In this document: in pieces, positions 10,727 to 23,377 of the stretch
How the letters are laid out: each line of letters starts with the position of its first letter
Numbering within the stretch: the stretch's first letter is position 1
Assembly (NCBI RefSeq): GCF_003672135.1
Contig: NC_039507.1
Location: 10,664,290 to 10,728,289, forward strand
Length of the DNA: 64,000 nucleotides
Direction: 5' to 3'
Source of the DNA: Ooceraea biroi
Lineage: Eukaryota > Arthropoda > Insecta > Hymenoptera > Formicidae
Translations under genes and position numbers: made by a program
The notes under the pieces: model-generated
The model's input: only the letters and a program-made list of their open reading frames with translations
The model's database searches: none
Told to the model about the DNA's origin: nothing

Positions 10727-13700
10727 TTAACGTCGTTGTCTGTCTGCCAGATAATTATCGAGCCTTTTGACAAATCCACTCCAGCCAACCCGATCGATCT
10801 CGTCGAAATTCCGTTTGAAGAAACTGTCAAATGCTGTATCGATTTCATCGATGTTCCTCTTTGTGAAACGATCAAAGACTGACCGGTCGATTTCGTCAAA
10901 ATTACCTGGCCGTACGTTCATTCTGATGAGCCGCCTGCAACAAGTCCACAATTACAAATACACTACAGCGAATCTGTCAGAATAACTATGTTTATTTAAA
11001 TATATCATTTTTTAAATTGAATTAATAAATAATAAAATAAAAAAGACAATAAAAAATATCATAGAACCAACAAATAACACTTGTTTCAATAATGCAATAA
11101 TGTCATAATTAAATGTGAGAAAGATGTATTATATAATATAGAATTATCGTATAGCTCTCCTTAATTGTATTTTTTATCTTATTCGATAAAATCGAGTAAT
11201 GTAATTGAATACGGACAGTGATATCTATCATTCAGCAGTGAGAAGTGGAAAGAAAAAGACCGAGTTCGCGTTTGTAATAGAATCCGTGAAAACGCGATGA
11301 AAATCCGTGAAAAAAAACGAATATATCGAGTTTGGTAAGAAAATCAATTCCCTCATGCGTGATCGTTTAACAAACGATATAGAGGTTGGCCATTTTTAGC
11401 TTTTATTCCATTCCATCGAAATAGGTAGAGAAATATGTATAAAAAAATATTTCTCTAAGAAGAAAAGAAAAATATTTCTGTGCAAGGAAACAAGTACAAT
11501 TCATGATAAATTGTGCACATAAGGTGAATAACTGAGTATATAATAACTATTTTCATTTCGTCAATCTCAATAATAATATTCAAGAGAGGATTCATCATAT
11601 TGCAGCTCTCTCAAAAATATAGTCTCACGAAATAAAAATATAGCACATATATTTTCATACATACGAAAGGAATTCAATAATTAGTCTATATCGATTATAA
11701 CTTACCTTACTGGTACGAACCTCTTACTTTCACCAAAAGTTGCTCCAGACAATGAATCCAATCCTCGACGTCGCAGTATACGATTGCTGCTGATACCATC
11801 TAAATTGCGACTGCCTGCACCTTGAAAATTTCAGAAAACTGTATGTCTATATTGATTGCAAGAATTTTAAAAAAGATGCCTACATTTCAAAATTAAGGTC
11901 ACATACATTATTTTCTAAGTATAAAACATCTTTTCAAGATTACGTTTAATTAATAAAGAATATATAATCTATACATATAATCATCTCGTTTCTCATAAAA
12001 TATAAGATGTAGAATATAATTTAAGAGAAATCTTTCTTTTAACATAAAATTAAACAACAAAAAGTAAAAAATGAAAATGCATTTCTGTATATCATCTTCT
12101 TTTCAACATTACAAATTTATTATGATTTTGTTTGTTTAATTGAATTAAAGCAAAACTACACATCTTGAATGCATATTTATTAAATATGATCAACCAGCTT
12201 CAATCTTTTACATAGGGTGTACAATGTACGAGATAAGCAGAATATACAATGCTAAATCATAAAACAGCATAGAGAAGCTGTTTGCATTTAATACAATCGT
12301 TATGTTGATCTTTTTCTTTCGCCTTATATGGATTCATCTTGCCATCTCGATCAAGCACCACCACAAAATCACAGCAAACTTCTCAGGAGATTTCCGCCAC
12401 CGATGTGATCCAAATTTCGTACGAGATTTCCGCCACCGATCTGATCCAAATTTCTCACAAGATTTCCGCCTCCGATCTGATCTAGGTTTCGCGCAAAGTG
12501 CAGCTTTGGCGAGAACTGATGAACATGCTGTTTCGTTTCGCCATTCGGATAGCTGATGCTTCTAACCAGATTCCCACCGCCTATCTGATCCAGATTTCTT
12601 ACGAGATGCCCACCACCGATCTGGTCCAAGTTTCTCACAAGATGCCCACCACCAATCTGATCCAGATTTCTCACGAGATTTCCACCGTCGATTTGATTCA
12701 GATTTCGCACTAAGTGCCCACCGTCGATCTGATCTAGATTTTTTACGAATCGCCTGTCTCCCTCTCGTATATTCTTCAATATATCACGTTCGGATAATAG
12801 GTTCATAAATGATTCGTCATTTGCTTCTTCGCCATTTAAATCAAGGCCATATGGATAATTTGTTGGATTTACAAATGTTTTGAAGTTGTTTGAAGAATTG
12901 AAGGAATTTCCGTCGCGGAATCGTTCAGCAGTTAGAAAAGATCTCTCTTGGTCGCCGAGTATTTGTTTGCCATTGACAAATTCCAGAATCGAGCGATTGT
13001 TTTCTTCGTCAAATAAACGTCTGAGTTGTTTATCAGTGTCTCTCACAAGATGTCCGCCACCAATTTGGTCCAAGTTCCGTTTTGCATCTTGAATTATTTC
13101 TACGAGAAAATAATAAGAATATAAAAGTAATATGACCTTTTATTCAGAATCAAAACCGACATTATTTCGATGAGTACATTTTCCAAGGCAAAAGTATTTA
13201 CATCTTATTTGCATTGTACAGATGCAATTGATAAAAAAAGTAAAAGAATAAATACAGATAAAATAATACAGATGTCAAAATTTCAGTGCAAGTATAAATT
13301 CATCGAAATAACAAGTTTCGGATTAGCGATCCTCGTTTTGTATTTGATCGCAACGCCAATTTACAATTGTGATTCGTGCAACGGTGCCATGCGCTACATA
13401 TTAATATCGAAAAAACCAAATATTTAAGGTCAGCTGACGAGCAATTTCTCTCAAGTGCCATTAAATAATCATTGCTAATAAAAAAAGTATACTAATTTCT
13501 TTAAATTGCTATCATACTTGCTATTTGTTATATAAATAAAAAAGGTATATACGATTTTATGGTATTTAATCAATAATATCTAATTAATAATCGTGCAATA
13601 GGAGTTTAACGAACTATCTCGTATGTATAGGTGCAACATCATGCAAAGCTCTGTCATAGCATGCGCAAACATGTTGCATTAGCGGATTTTCACACCTAGA

Positions 13701-16700
13701 CTGTCTTTACGCTTACCTCTCATGGGCATCGGTTGGATATCACGTTAATTATATTAACAACGTACGCGTGCACTGTGCGAAATACGTGAAGTTTTGCGGA
13801 AATTATGCGAGTCCTAAGCTGATTGCGAGTTTCCCAGATGTGTAATTTAAGCTCTACGTGAACTCTGTTCGTATCAATAATAATTCTGGAGCTGTACCGC
13901 TGGACACACGCACTTTAATAAATAAATCATTAATAGCACGATCTACTATGAAAACGACAGACGATGAGCGGCGTATAGTAGGAGAGAAGATATATACTTC
14001 AAGAGGCCAAGATGACAATATGAATAAGTAACGCGTATTCGAATTATTAAGTTTAGACCAGCAGCAGCAGTAGTTACATGTTATATCAATGTTTCATCGT
14101 TGCGAGCACGTTCGTACATTAATTATTAATAAAATCTCCAAGTACTATCAAGAGACCAACATGCGTTTTCAGTTGGACAAGAAAGTTTGCCAGCACGATG
14201 CGAATGTTACAATAATTTCTCGTAAAATTAAATTCTCATTAAAAAGCAATCTATGATGAAATACTCTATACATTTATTCTTTTAAAGTGGCTATATTTTA
14301 TTAAAAATAACATTAATGGAATACTAACGTATCAAAAACGTCCGTAAATTAGCTTATTTGATCAAAATTTCACCATTCTTTCACATTTACATAAATTATT
14401 GATACGGCTACTGTATGTGTGATTATTCTACTGAAACAAGCACGTCAATAATCTTGATTTACATTTTTTAAATTGATTAACATGAATATTAATTGAGCTG
14501 TTTGAACAACGAAATTAATTGTTTTCCGTGTCCTGTTTTCCCAAATAAACGAGGATGCCTCGCAAAGGCAACTTTATAGCACTTGGATCTCCCATTATTG
14601 GATCGTAATATCCTAATCGAGTCATAAAGCATAGTCAGAGAGGTACGCACCGTAATAAGTCTCGTAAATATCGTATATCGCGCTTCTATACATCTTTTAT
14701 TCATTAAAATGCATTTACACATGTTCTGCAATTTATTCATTATCTATTATTAATAGTTCGTTTCCGTAGAAATAGTGATAGGAATTGGTCGATACCCGCT
14801 CTATAATTAAAGTCAGATATAAAACAACATTTCTTGACACTCAAAAATATACATATATAAATAAATATATACTTATGCAATATATAATCACTTTTAAATT
14901 TTAAGTGTAATTAATTTTATTTTTGTGATGCATAGTGAAACTATTCCGGGCGTAACATGAACATAATTGATGCACAATCATCCGAGTAATTAATTGAAGT
15001 CTATAATGTAAATACAACGGGCATATGCACAATTGATCAGACCAGACAATCTTGACACACGATTCTAGGTGATAGACAGAAGTGATATATCAAAGGGCAA
15101 AGGATCACGGTTTGCGTATAGTAGCCTCGGTGTAGTATTGATCACGCATCCTTTTTTCTCTCTTGAGATGATATATAATTCACTATAATTAGACGATGCG
15201 TGTGAGGCGATACTCACTTTCAGATAAAAGACAAAGTGCGATTTGCTTAACAGCGCCGACCTGTTGTATTTGCTAACAATTTCTATGATAAAATGTTTTT
15301 TCTATGAAAAGCAGCGTGACTTGCGTTATTTGGCTTCATTCCGCTGATTCCTGTCACGTGATAACGCAATAGATTAAACATAATTTATTCACGCATTTAT
15401 TCATCAACCTATCTCCACAAATCATCATCCTGTTAGTGAGCGTGCGATAAAGTTACTCTAAAATGCAAGTATTGGGATGCATCTTTCATTTATCCTATAT
15501 TGCGCCATGTACGTTGTCGCTGTATTATGCCGTTATTATTTGCGATAGCTTTACTATAGATAATTGCTATAAACCAGACATTATTTGTTACTTGTATTTT
15601 TTCCTAAAAAGTAAAAATTGGATATTTGACGAATACTCACTGCGATCTTCCCAGTATCTCGCCAAGAAATTCTCCAATGCTGGCGATTCGTACTCGTCCC
15701 GTTGTAGAGAGCTCGGACCACCCTGTAAACGAACAAAACTTGTTAATTGTAGCCATGGGCACTTCTTGCGCATAATTTGTATCTTTTATTGCCAATTTAA
15801 TGGACAAAGTTATAGCTGCAGGCATTTCGCTTTCGTTATTAAACTGTTCAAATTCTTATCCTTTATAGATTATTATGCTTTGTGTCGTCTACATCAGTAT
15901 TTCTTAGAGATCAAAAAAGCGCATCTTTCAAAGTTGCAAAATGCATCGTACGGCACGAAATTATATTTTATTTAAATGTTGCGAGCTGACGCTATCCTTA
16001 ATTCTAACAAGCTTGTAAAAATTTAGATCTGAAGAGCAATCAACTACTTCTTCTTTTTAGTGGAAGCCCTATCTGTTTAATCGATAGACTCTCACGAGAT
16101 CACGATATAATCCAGGATAAAAAAGTTAATTCTCAAACGTGTATAATTCAAAGCTTAATATCACGTGCCGACAGCCACGTGTTAAGCTCGTTCTTGACAT
16201 GACAACAACGCGTGCTCGTCGTCGATTATTGCGATAGCCTATCGGACTTGCAACAAGATTGCAGTCTGAATTATGCTAAAAATAAAACTTTATTCGTTTT
16301 AGCACAAATCGAGGACTTCTTGTGCGAAAGACTACATTATAAAATCCCGGCATAGCCGTTTTGTAGCTTTGACTAAAATGTATTATGACGATCAATGTTG
16401 CACGAATATCGCGCGCAATCGACAAACGCTCTTTTGGCTTTCATATTATTTTCACGCTTTTACGACAAGCAGTCTACGATCTCGTTTCCCTATAACATAT
16501 TTATCGTTTCTCATGAATTTGTCACTTCTTATAGACAGCGCAACTGAAATTACAAACAAGGGCAAAATTGTTTTTCGAAGTTATGTTTATCGTTAAATCA
16601 TGACATATGACATATTTATAAATTCCGACCCGCGTCAACTCTTCACCGTAAAATAGCAAGCATTTATTTGATATTTAAATAATAATACCAGAGCGCTGAA

Positions 16701-19700
16701 AAAGAAAACTAAAACTTCTCTGCATACATCTAATATCCGGAATCAATCAAGAATTTTTCTGAAATTAAATCGAAAATAAATTTGTTAAATATAAATTTTA
16801 TATAAGAATCAAACATAAGTCATATTTCTATAATACCTGATCACTTAATATTATCAATGTCATTTGTAAGACTTGAAGTATTATAACTCTATAAATTCAT
16901 CAAGTCCATCTTGATTTTGTGCAAACTGCAGATCGATATACAGCAGTTGCAAACTGCTATTTCGTCATCATTTATTTAACGTGCATTAATTATAAGGCTT
17001 AAGGTCGACGTTGTATCAGAGATCTCGCGTTCGCTTGAATCAGCCGCTTTTTCCATCCCGTTTTAAAAGCATTCTTCTATTCTCGAGATTTATCGATCAT
17101 TCGGGGTATTGGTGAATATTCAGTGAAACCGGAAGTCATGTGTTACGCAACGCAACGACGATTGACGTACTCTCGCTCTCGGCGAAACAACACATTTTAG
17201 TGATTGGATTGAATTTTGCGAAAAAGCTTTTTGCCTCGAAGTTTTCTGAAGCAGCTACATAGCATGCCGGAAGATGAGCGAGAGGAGAGAACGAACAAGG
17301 TGGGAAATTAAATCTCGCGTGTATCGCAAAGCGTCGAAAAACAAACAAAGAAATTTCATAGATTTAATTTCACTCTTAAAATCAAACGTCAACAGTAGAA
17401 CTTGGATCGTGCTGATAAAATCGCGTTTCTCATCACGCACCGTTACTTACTGTAATAGCGCGAGCTATAGCAGGTAGCGAGTTGCGGTTAATAGTGTAGC
17501 TGACGAAGTTAATGAAGTTTCGACCCATTTTAAACAAATGGCAGGCGAGCTATCGACAAAGAATTAAGCGCTTTCCAGGAACAGCTGAGAACGTTTCATA
17601 GCAATCTTATTTGGCGATCGCAAAATTATGAAATTAAACTATATAAAAATTATACTCTTCTACAATAATATGTAATACACACACACAAATATATATGTGT
17701 TTATAAGCGAAATATACGTAAAAAAGCCAGCTTCATCTATATTCAATATTTAATAAACATTATTTATATATACACACGTTAGATCGTTAAATGTGATTTG
17801 TAAAAAACGCCAGAGGATTTGCGAGGATATCGATATTCTCGCGCATACACGTACACATTCTTTACAACACGGATCGAAATGTCATTCGCATTGCACATCG
17901 TGCAGCTGCCTCATGGGTACTATTAGTATGCATGGGAAAACTTTTCGCGGAGAAACACACAGCTGCGCATATGTATCATCCGAGCTTTAACCCGTTCAGC
18001 CATTGCAAAGCTTCATGCAAAGATCTCTCTGAAGCCTGCTATCGCGAAGGTCTTTGCAAATTACAATCTCGCGTGCCGTATTCGCCTTAAAATTTTGCAT
18101 TAGAGACAGCCGATGATATCGTCGAGTGAAATATGCAGGAGAATATGTGTGAGAAGTACTTATTCTCCCGACGTTGTACTAGCTTTCTGAACCGGCTTAA
18201 TTCTATGTAATAACCGACGAGATTTTTAATGAAATCATGTAAAATAAAAGTTGAACATATCATTTCTTCAAGGAAAGAAACTGCTTTAAAGCAGGCCTAT
18301 CATTAAAGTCTTGGAACAGTGTACCTGACGTAAAGGAACAATTAAATGAAAATATTATAGATAATTATTTAATCAATTGTCACATGACTTTATATATATA
18401 CCTCGTCTTTTAAATTTCCTCCTTGTCATATTTTTTCTCAAGTTTTAGAAAAATGATACAATGACATTTGTAAATTTTATGATTCGTCTTTACTCTTGTT
18501 GATTTTCGCGAAATGTAGAAATTCCATCTTGCAATCTTCAACTGGTACTTTCATCGAAGAATACTGTTGAGGTCACTCAATGTGCGGAAATGTACGCGGC
18601 GAAGTCTTTTCCAATATCTGGTGTAACACGTGTGTCTTCATGGCTCATCCGGCGGAAAGCGAGGGAACAAGCAGTGAACAGTCTCGTGCAAATAATGTGT
18701 CTCAATAGTAAAGGAAAGGTCGAGGCACGAGAATAGCGGAAAGATTATTCGGAGTTGAATAAAGCGCACTTCGAAGCGCCGTCGCGCGACTCGATGCAAC
18801 AAGTTGCGAATGTAACGAGGGGCGCAGGGTGGATTATTGGCTAGACTAAAAGTGGGCGACAATCATCTTCTGCAAGTTCTTAAGGACTTAACGGAAAGAT
18901 TAATATTAAGCGGATGCTTAATAGAATTTCCAAGTGGAGGCGGGAACGCCGTAATTGTGCTGTGGATACTGTGTCTCTCTTTATTCTTCTTTGTTAGTAA
19001 AATTCTTCTTTATAAAAAGATATATCACAAAAGGATCTTTTCTTCGTAGGATAATCACTAATTTATTCGCGCAGCTATTTTTTACTGGAAATTTAACGTT
19101 GCTACTACAAGTATTTTTATGGACATTAATGGTAACGATTCAAAATATTAAAAGCTTCGTTTTGCAAAAGTGCGATCACTCAGTTTATATTTTTCATTGT
19201 TATAAAAATAATTTGATAATATTATAGTTGTAAACATCGTTTATAGATTTTAATAAAAATATTAATAAATAAATTTGGAAACTAATTAGGGAAATTAAGA
19301 TGAGCAGTCTCACGTGTTTTGTCACTCAATTATGTTAGCTGCAACGTGACAGACATATTCTGATGCAACTAATTACGTACATACTGATGTCACATGCAAA
19401 GCCGAATTCAACATCTCATTTACGTGTAAACCGCGATTGTCGAAATTAACGAATAAATAGTCAACTTGCTAGAACGCTCGCTTGCGTTGCTATTTGTAAT
19501 TATAGTGATTGGCAGCGTGAATACGCGCCTGTTCCACGCACTTGTTGCAAATTAGAGCATAGTGATGAATATCGAAATATCTAATTTAATTATCTTACTA
19601 AAATCAACAATTTACCTATGAGACATTAAATTTGTGAATTATAAAATTGTAAAGGTGCAAAATTTCGTGCATTCGATTTTTAAATATTTAACATGCTCTT

Positions 19701-20207
19701 GTTGTTCACAAGAAAGAAAATTTGACATTTGATAGTCTTCAGAAATCTATTTATTATGTATGCATGCATGTGTGCAACCAATTTTTACTACGCAAAAAAT
19801 ATAGACAAATAAGTATTTGTCGCTCAAATTTAGAAAATCTATCAATGTATTAAAAAAAAAATGAAAATTTAACCAATATTTCATGTACACTTTTATGTTT
19901 TCATAAGACAAATATATATTTGGATTAATTTGTTCATTTAAACTATATCAGCTTTAAATTATGTCTTATAATAAAAATATTTGTTCCTTCGTAATTTTCA
20001 TGCATATGATGTTAAATTTTAAATAGCCACATTTTTTGCAATCGATTAAAGAATTATTTTGCAGTCGAATGAAGAGTTGTCAATGTAATTAAAGTGACAA
20101 CGATGACACATGAATGAAAGGGACACCTTTACCTGAACGGGTCCAGCCGCCGCGTAAGCAGCTACAATGATGAAGACGATCACGATCGATGAACCAGAAA
20201 ACGCCAT
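10727..20207 (-). CDS. Orcokinin precursor, A isoform
   Basis: Secreted neuropeptide precursor. Exons 20133-20207 (signal peptide), 15641-15722, 11706-11820 and 10727-10934 have phases 0, 1 and 2 that match exactly, giving 159 aa. The signal peptide is MAFSGSSIVIVFIIVAAYAA. Exon 2 (LENFLARYWEDR region) is shared with isoform B. Exon 3A carries RRR-GLDSLSGATFGES-KR. Exon 4A carries three orcokinin-A peptides starting NFDEIDRSVFDRF, NIDEIDTAFDSFF and NFDEIDRVGWSGFV, separated by KR, then LDNYLADRQRR and a stop. The first copy follows VRPG rather than a dibasic site. NFDEID is the conserved orcokinin N-terminus. The gene spans about 9.5 kb, with a 4.4 kb first intron. Confidence 0.93.
11706..11820 (-). 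CDS. Orcokinin exon 3A
   Basis: Internal exon of the A form. The acceptor (TTTTCAAG) precedes 11820 and the donor (GTAAGT) follows 11706. It enters at phase 1 and leaves at phase 2. It encodes SAGSRNLDGISSNRILRRRG and then the tribasic/dibasic-flanked peptide GLDSLSGATFGES. It has no counterpart in the B form. Confidence 0.85.
12369..20207 (-). CDS. Orcokinin precursor, B isoform (alternative terminal exon)
   Basis: Uses the same exons 1 and 2 (20133-20207, 15641-15722), then splices to a single terminal exon 12369-13099, giving 295 aa. Phase is exact: the lone A ending exon 2 plus AA opening the B exon makes Lys. The exon encodes nine copies of an orcokinin-B peptide of the form NLDQIGGG(N/H)LV. 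Copy 1 follows KR. Copies 2-6 and 7-9 are head-to-tail, divided by a spacer (SISYPNGE...LHFAR). The copies are joined by a single Arg, not a dibasic site, so processing would need monobasic cleavage. A long acidic spacer lies between copies 1 and 2. A minus-strand AATAAA at 12176-12181 could end this form. Confidence 0.93.
12381..12488 (-). repeat. Orcokinin-B repeat block, copies 7-9
   Basis: Three 36-bp units in frame, each encoding NL(D)(Q/H)IGGGNL(V/L)R. They lie directly before the stop codon of the B exon. Confidence 0.9.
12562..12741 (-). repeat. Orcokinin-B repeat block, copies 2-6
   Basis: Five tandem 36-bp units in frame. Copies 2 and 3 carry IDGG in place of IGGG, and the fifth position of the unit alternates His and Asn before LVR. 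A single further copy sits at 13041-13076. Confidence 0.9.
13100..15640 (-). other. Orcokinin intron between exon 2 and the alternative 3' exons
   Basis: No conserved exon found. An 85-codon plus-strand ORF at 13170-13427 has one hydrophobic stretch but no supporting signals. A TCACGTGA palindrome lies at about 15354-15361. Confidence 0.4.
15723..20132 (-). other. Orcokinin intron 1
   Basis: A 4.4 kb intron between the signal-peptide exon and exon 2. It is AT-rich with scattered short ORFs that look random. Its one notable motif is a pair of CACGTG E-boxes near 16162-16181, listed separately. Confidence 0.5.
16162..16181. promoter_or_regulatory. Twin E-boxes in orcokinin intron 1
   Basis: Two perfect CACGTG hexamers, 16162-16167 and 16176-16181, separated by eight bases. 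Paired E-boxes are a known arrangement for CLK/CYC-type bHLH-PAS binding. Their role here is inferred. Confidence 0.35.
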
Positions 20208-20320
20208 TACGCTGCGTTCAATATGATGCCTAGTACCGACGAATACCGAGACGCCAGAGGGAAAACTAATTGACCACGATTTTCCTCAAACTCGTGTCGT
20301 TCACGCCGTGAAAAACGCAT
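20207..20320 (-). other. Upstream ORF overlapping the orcokinin start codon
   Basis: An ATG at 20320 on the minus strand opens a frame that stops in TAATG, sharing bases with the orcokinin ATG at 20207. It begins only about ten bases after the predicted cap site, so scanning ribosomes may skip it. Confidence 0.3.
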
Positions 20321-20327
20321 GGAGTGC

Positions 20328-20357
20328 CCTGAGCCTCGTGCTCCCATGAAATATATA
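20328..20357 (-). promoter_or_regulatory. TATA box and initiator of the orcokinin gene
   Basis: On the minus strand, TATATATTT starts at 20357, and a TCAG initiator-like motif has its A at 20330, 27 nt downstream. This predicts a 5'UTR of about 120 nt before the ATG at 20207. Confidence 0.55.
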
Positions 20358-23333
20358 GAGGGCTGAGTTCTCCTGTTTAGGAAGGGGTGCAAACGTCGCG
20401 CAGACGCGATGCCTGTCGCAACGCGCGGACTTTGATGGCGATTAAATATGTTCCTTTCTTTTCTTTTTTTCGAAATTCGATCCGCATCTCGATATCGACA
20501 TCTTTAGCGAATGTCAAGAGCGATAGTGAACTTGCTACAATTTTGGAGAAATAAATGATAAATGAATCGAGATATCAATTAGACAAGAATGCAAAATAAG
20601 CTTCATGTTTGTTTGTGCAATGGACTAACATGGGATAAATTTTACGATAACATCGTAGCAAGTTTAATTGTGGATTGAATAAATTATGAGACATTTTTAA
20701 CAGAGCTGCAGTTGAAAAATTGTTTTTATTCTCGACATTTATGAGAATACAAAAAATTGACTTTGCAATATATATTTCATTCCATGCTTCATGAATCATC
20801 GCTACAGAATGTAATAATATGTTAAGTTTAAGTAAGCAAGTTATATAATGCTCATCGTATCAATAATTGTGTTAGTAATTCAGTTTCAACATTGTACATC
20901 GCCTAGATGTACAAGATATTAATAAAGGTTTATTAATTATTTAATCCATTAAATCGTACGCGTCTCTCTTGGCCATTAGCGACTATCGTCAAATAAAGTA
21001 ATGTATGTTTCAATAACTCATCAATTAATGTCAAACTACGACGTTGAGAATGATGTTCGCAGACTGGGAGGAGAAGGGAATTAATATCGAGAAACGTAGA
21101 GTACAGAATGATATCACTTAAAGATTAATAGCAAGATCATCAGTCCTCAAAGCAGCTGAGATTTTTATTCTTAAGTAATCAGAGATGAATAGGATTTTTA
21201 ATAATACACACATACGTTCGACTTTAGTATAACCTTTCTAATAAATCCTCGCAAAATCCATCGAAGATGGAATCGTGATTCGAAACGATCGTTTTGATTC
21301 TACAGCTATACGTCGTTATATTCGAATTGTAGTTACTTAATTAGTTAATGTAAATACGAAATACTATATAACTTTAGCGAGATATTATCTCAAGAACCCT
21401 TTGTCAACATGAAGAAGCTCTCAGCGCCGTTCGCAGTAAGTGATTCTGTTTGATGAGTTATATATGTCACAATGTACAATAACAGAAGGTGGTATTAATT
21501 GAAAAAGTTTAATATCTCAAAGCGATTGTATAGATTTAGAAATCAAGTTAATGGCATAATATCTAAAATGGCTTTCAAGAAATTTTCGGTAAAATTTGGA
21601 TGCAGTTTGGCTAATCAAACGGTCCTGTATATGCACGTAAATACAAAAACCGCGAACTGTGTAACCAGAGATGAAGGGAGGTGAATGCTAACGATCGATC
21701 CTGCTCTCGTATCTGGTGCAGAAAATAATTGTTGGCCGTGAAAGTTGCGTGCGCTTCTATAATACATCGCTTATGCGTGTCCCACGTAAACAGTGTACCA
21801 AGATGAAGCAATGAAGCAGAATAAAAGCATGGAAATCGAATACCAGTTAAGTGCCATAAACAATGTATCAAAATGTATTTAAGAAACATCCGTGAACGCA
21901 TCTGTGAAAGATATGTCAAGATATGACTCATAGCTGATACTTCACTTAATCTCAAATCAATGATTGAAAGTGTTTTTTAAAATATGTACGATGTCAAAAT
22001 ACGAAGTTACGTGACAGATCCGACAAATACGATACTTCTTGAAACATATTTACTACATTCGACCTAATTCCGTGGTCAATCTCAACATTCATCATCATTT
22101 GGTGTAGGTCGAATTATTGGTATATCCGACTCTCGTTTGTGCTATTGTCAACGCAGTACGGCAGTACCATAACATTGTTCATCGATAAATCCTTCATAGG
22201 CTTTTCGTAATTTCGTATAATCTGAGCAGATACGCAGAAACGAAGGCATTGATGCATTACGACGCATTCCTGTGCTGGTTACATGCACGCAATTACATGC
22301 GATTCCGAAATGCATCGTCCGGTTTCATCGCGGGTGGTAATGGAGAGAGAACCATGCGTTTTCATTACCTCTCTGTACCACGGGATCATAGCAACATTTC
22401 CGGATAGCATCCTAGTGTATAACGCTCCGAGAGAGTGCAACCCCGTGACCCCAATATTCCGACATAAATTAAATCGTTAAATCTTACGACCACTCATCAA
22501 ATATGGAAAAGTGGATTTTCACTTTTGCACATTTCTCACGTGTAAGCCGGTAGCAACTTTATTGTTTATCGCGCGAGACATTGACAAAAGATTCTCATCC
22601 ATTAAGAGTAATCGAGTATACAACGCTATGTACCAAATCTTTGCAAGTCTCTCGTCTCGTTGGGGTGCAATTCTTTCACGTAAATAGACAACTTTTCGTT
22701 ACACATTTTCATATAAAAAGTAAGATAGAGAAATCGAATAGATAAATGCTCATAATCGATTACTTTTACTAGTACCAAGTTGGTATGAGCGTGGTGAGAA
22801 AGAGGAAGAGAGAGAACCGTATCCATGCGACACGTATCCATTTAGCCGCGCTCGGCTTACTACGAAAGAAACTTTTATTTCGGAAAGCATCTCTTCACTG
22901 GTTCGCACTCCCGAGTATGTTTGTCAATTTACCGGTGTACCACGTAGTTCTGCACCACGGCAGTAAACAGCCGGACAGGTGCAGCGAAATTGAAGTTTTA
23001 TAGACGTTGGTATTACAGTGGAGCAGCAACAACGTTGTCCAGCAACGTTGTCGGAGCAAATGTTTCGAATAAAATTGGTGGATGTCCTTATATCTCGCGA
23101 CCCCGTCTTCGTGGTAGGGACGAAGGAAAAAGTGCTCTTATTTATGGATACAAATAGACACGAGAGAGAGACAAGCTGCGTGGACGCGGCTCGAACAAAG
23201 GCTACTGAAATCCACGCACCCCCTCGGACAGATATCGAGTGGCATTAATGGCATCTTGGCAATGACACAATGATAGGTAATGGGATCTTACCTATCGCTG
23301 GAATATAGGGCCGCTATTATTTTCATAATTTCG
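20358..23333. other. Shared upstream region of orcokinin and the PTTH-like gene
   Basis: About 3 kb between two divergent TATA promoters. No gene is supported, apart from a possible short first exon at 21409-21435. ORFs of 60-114 codons in this interval show no signal peptide, splice continuity or family match. Confidence 0.45.
21409..21435 (+). other. Possible alternative first exon with its own TATA box
   Basis: TATATAA at 21365-21371 is followed about 40 nt later by ATG and nine codons (MKKLSAPFA), then a strong donor GTAAGT at phase 0. PTTH exon 2 also begins at phase 0 and supplies hydrophobic residues, so joining would give a plausible signal peptide. It could instead belong to an unrecognised gene or be chance. 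Confidence 0.25.
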
Positions 23334-23369
23334 TATATAAGGAGCGGATGCTAGAGACGAGTCCTCAGT
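23334..23369 (+). promoter_or_regulatory. TATA box plus TCAGT initiator of the PTTH-like gene
   Basis: TATATAAGG at 23334-23342, and TCAGT at 23365-23369 with its A 33 nt downstream: the classic insect core-promoter spacing. The predicted 5'UTR before the first ATG at 23378 is only about 11 nt. Confidence 0.65.
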
Positions 23370-23377
23370 GTACGACA

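Noticed and set aside
15463..15975. 170-codon plus-strand ORF
   Set aside because: Overlaps orcokinin exon 2 on the other strand, begins and continues in AT-rich intron sequence, and matches no family.
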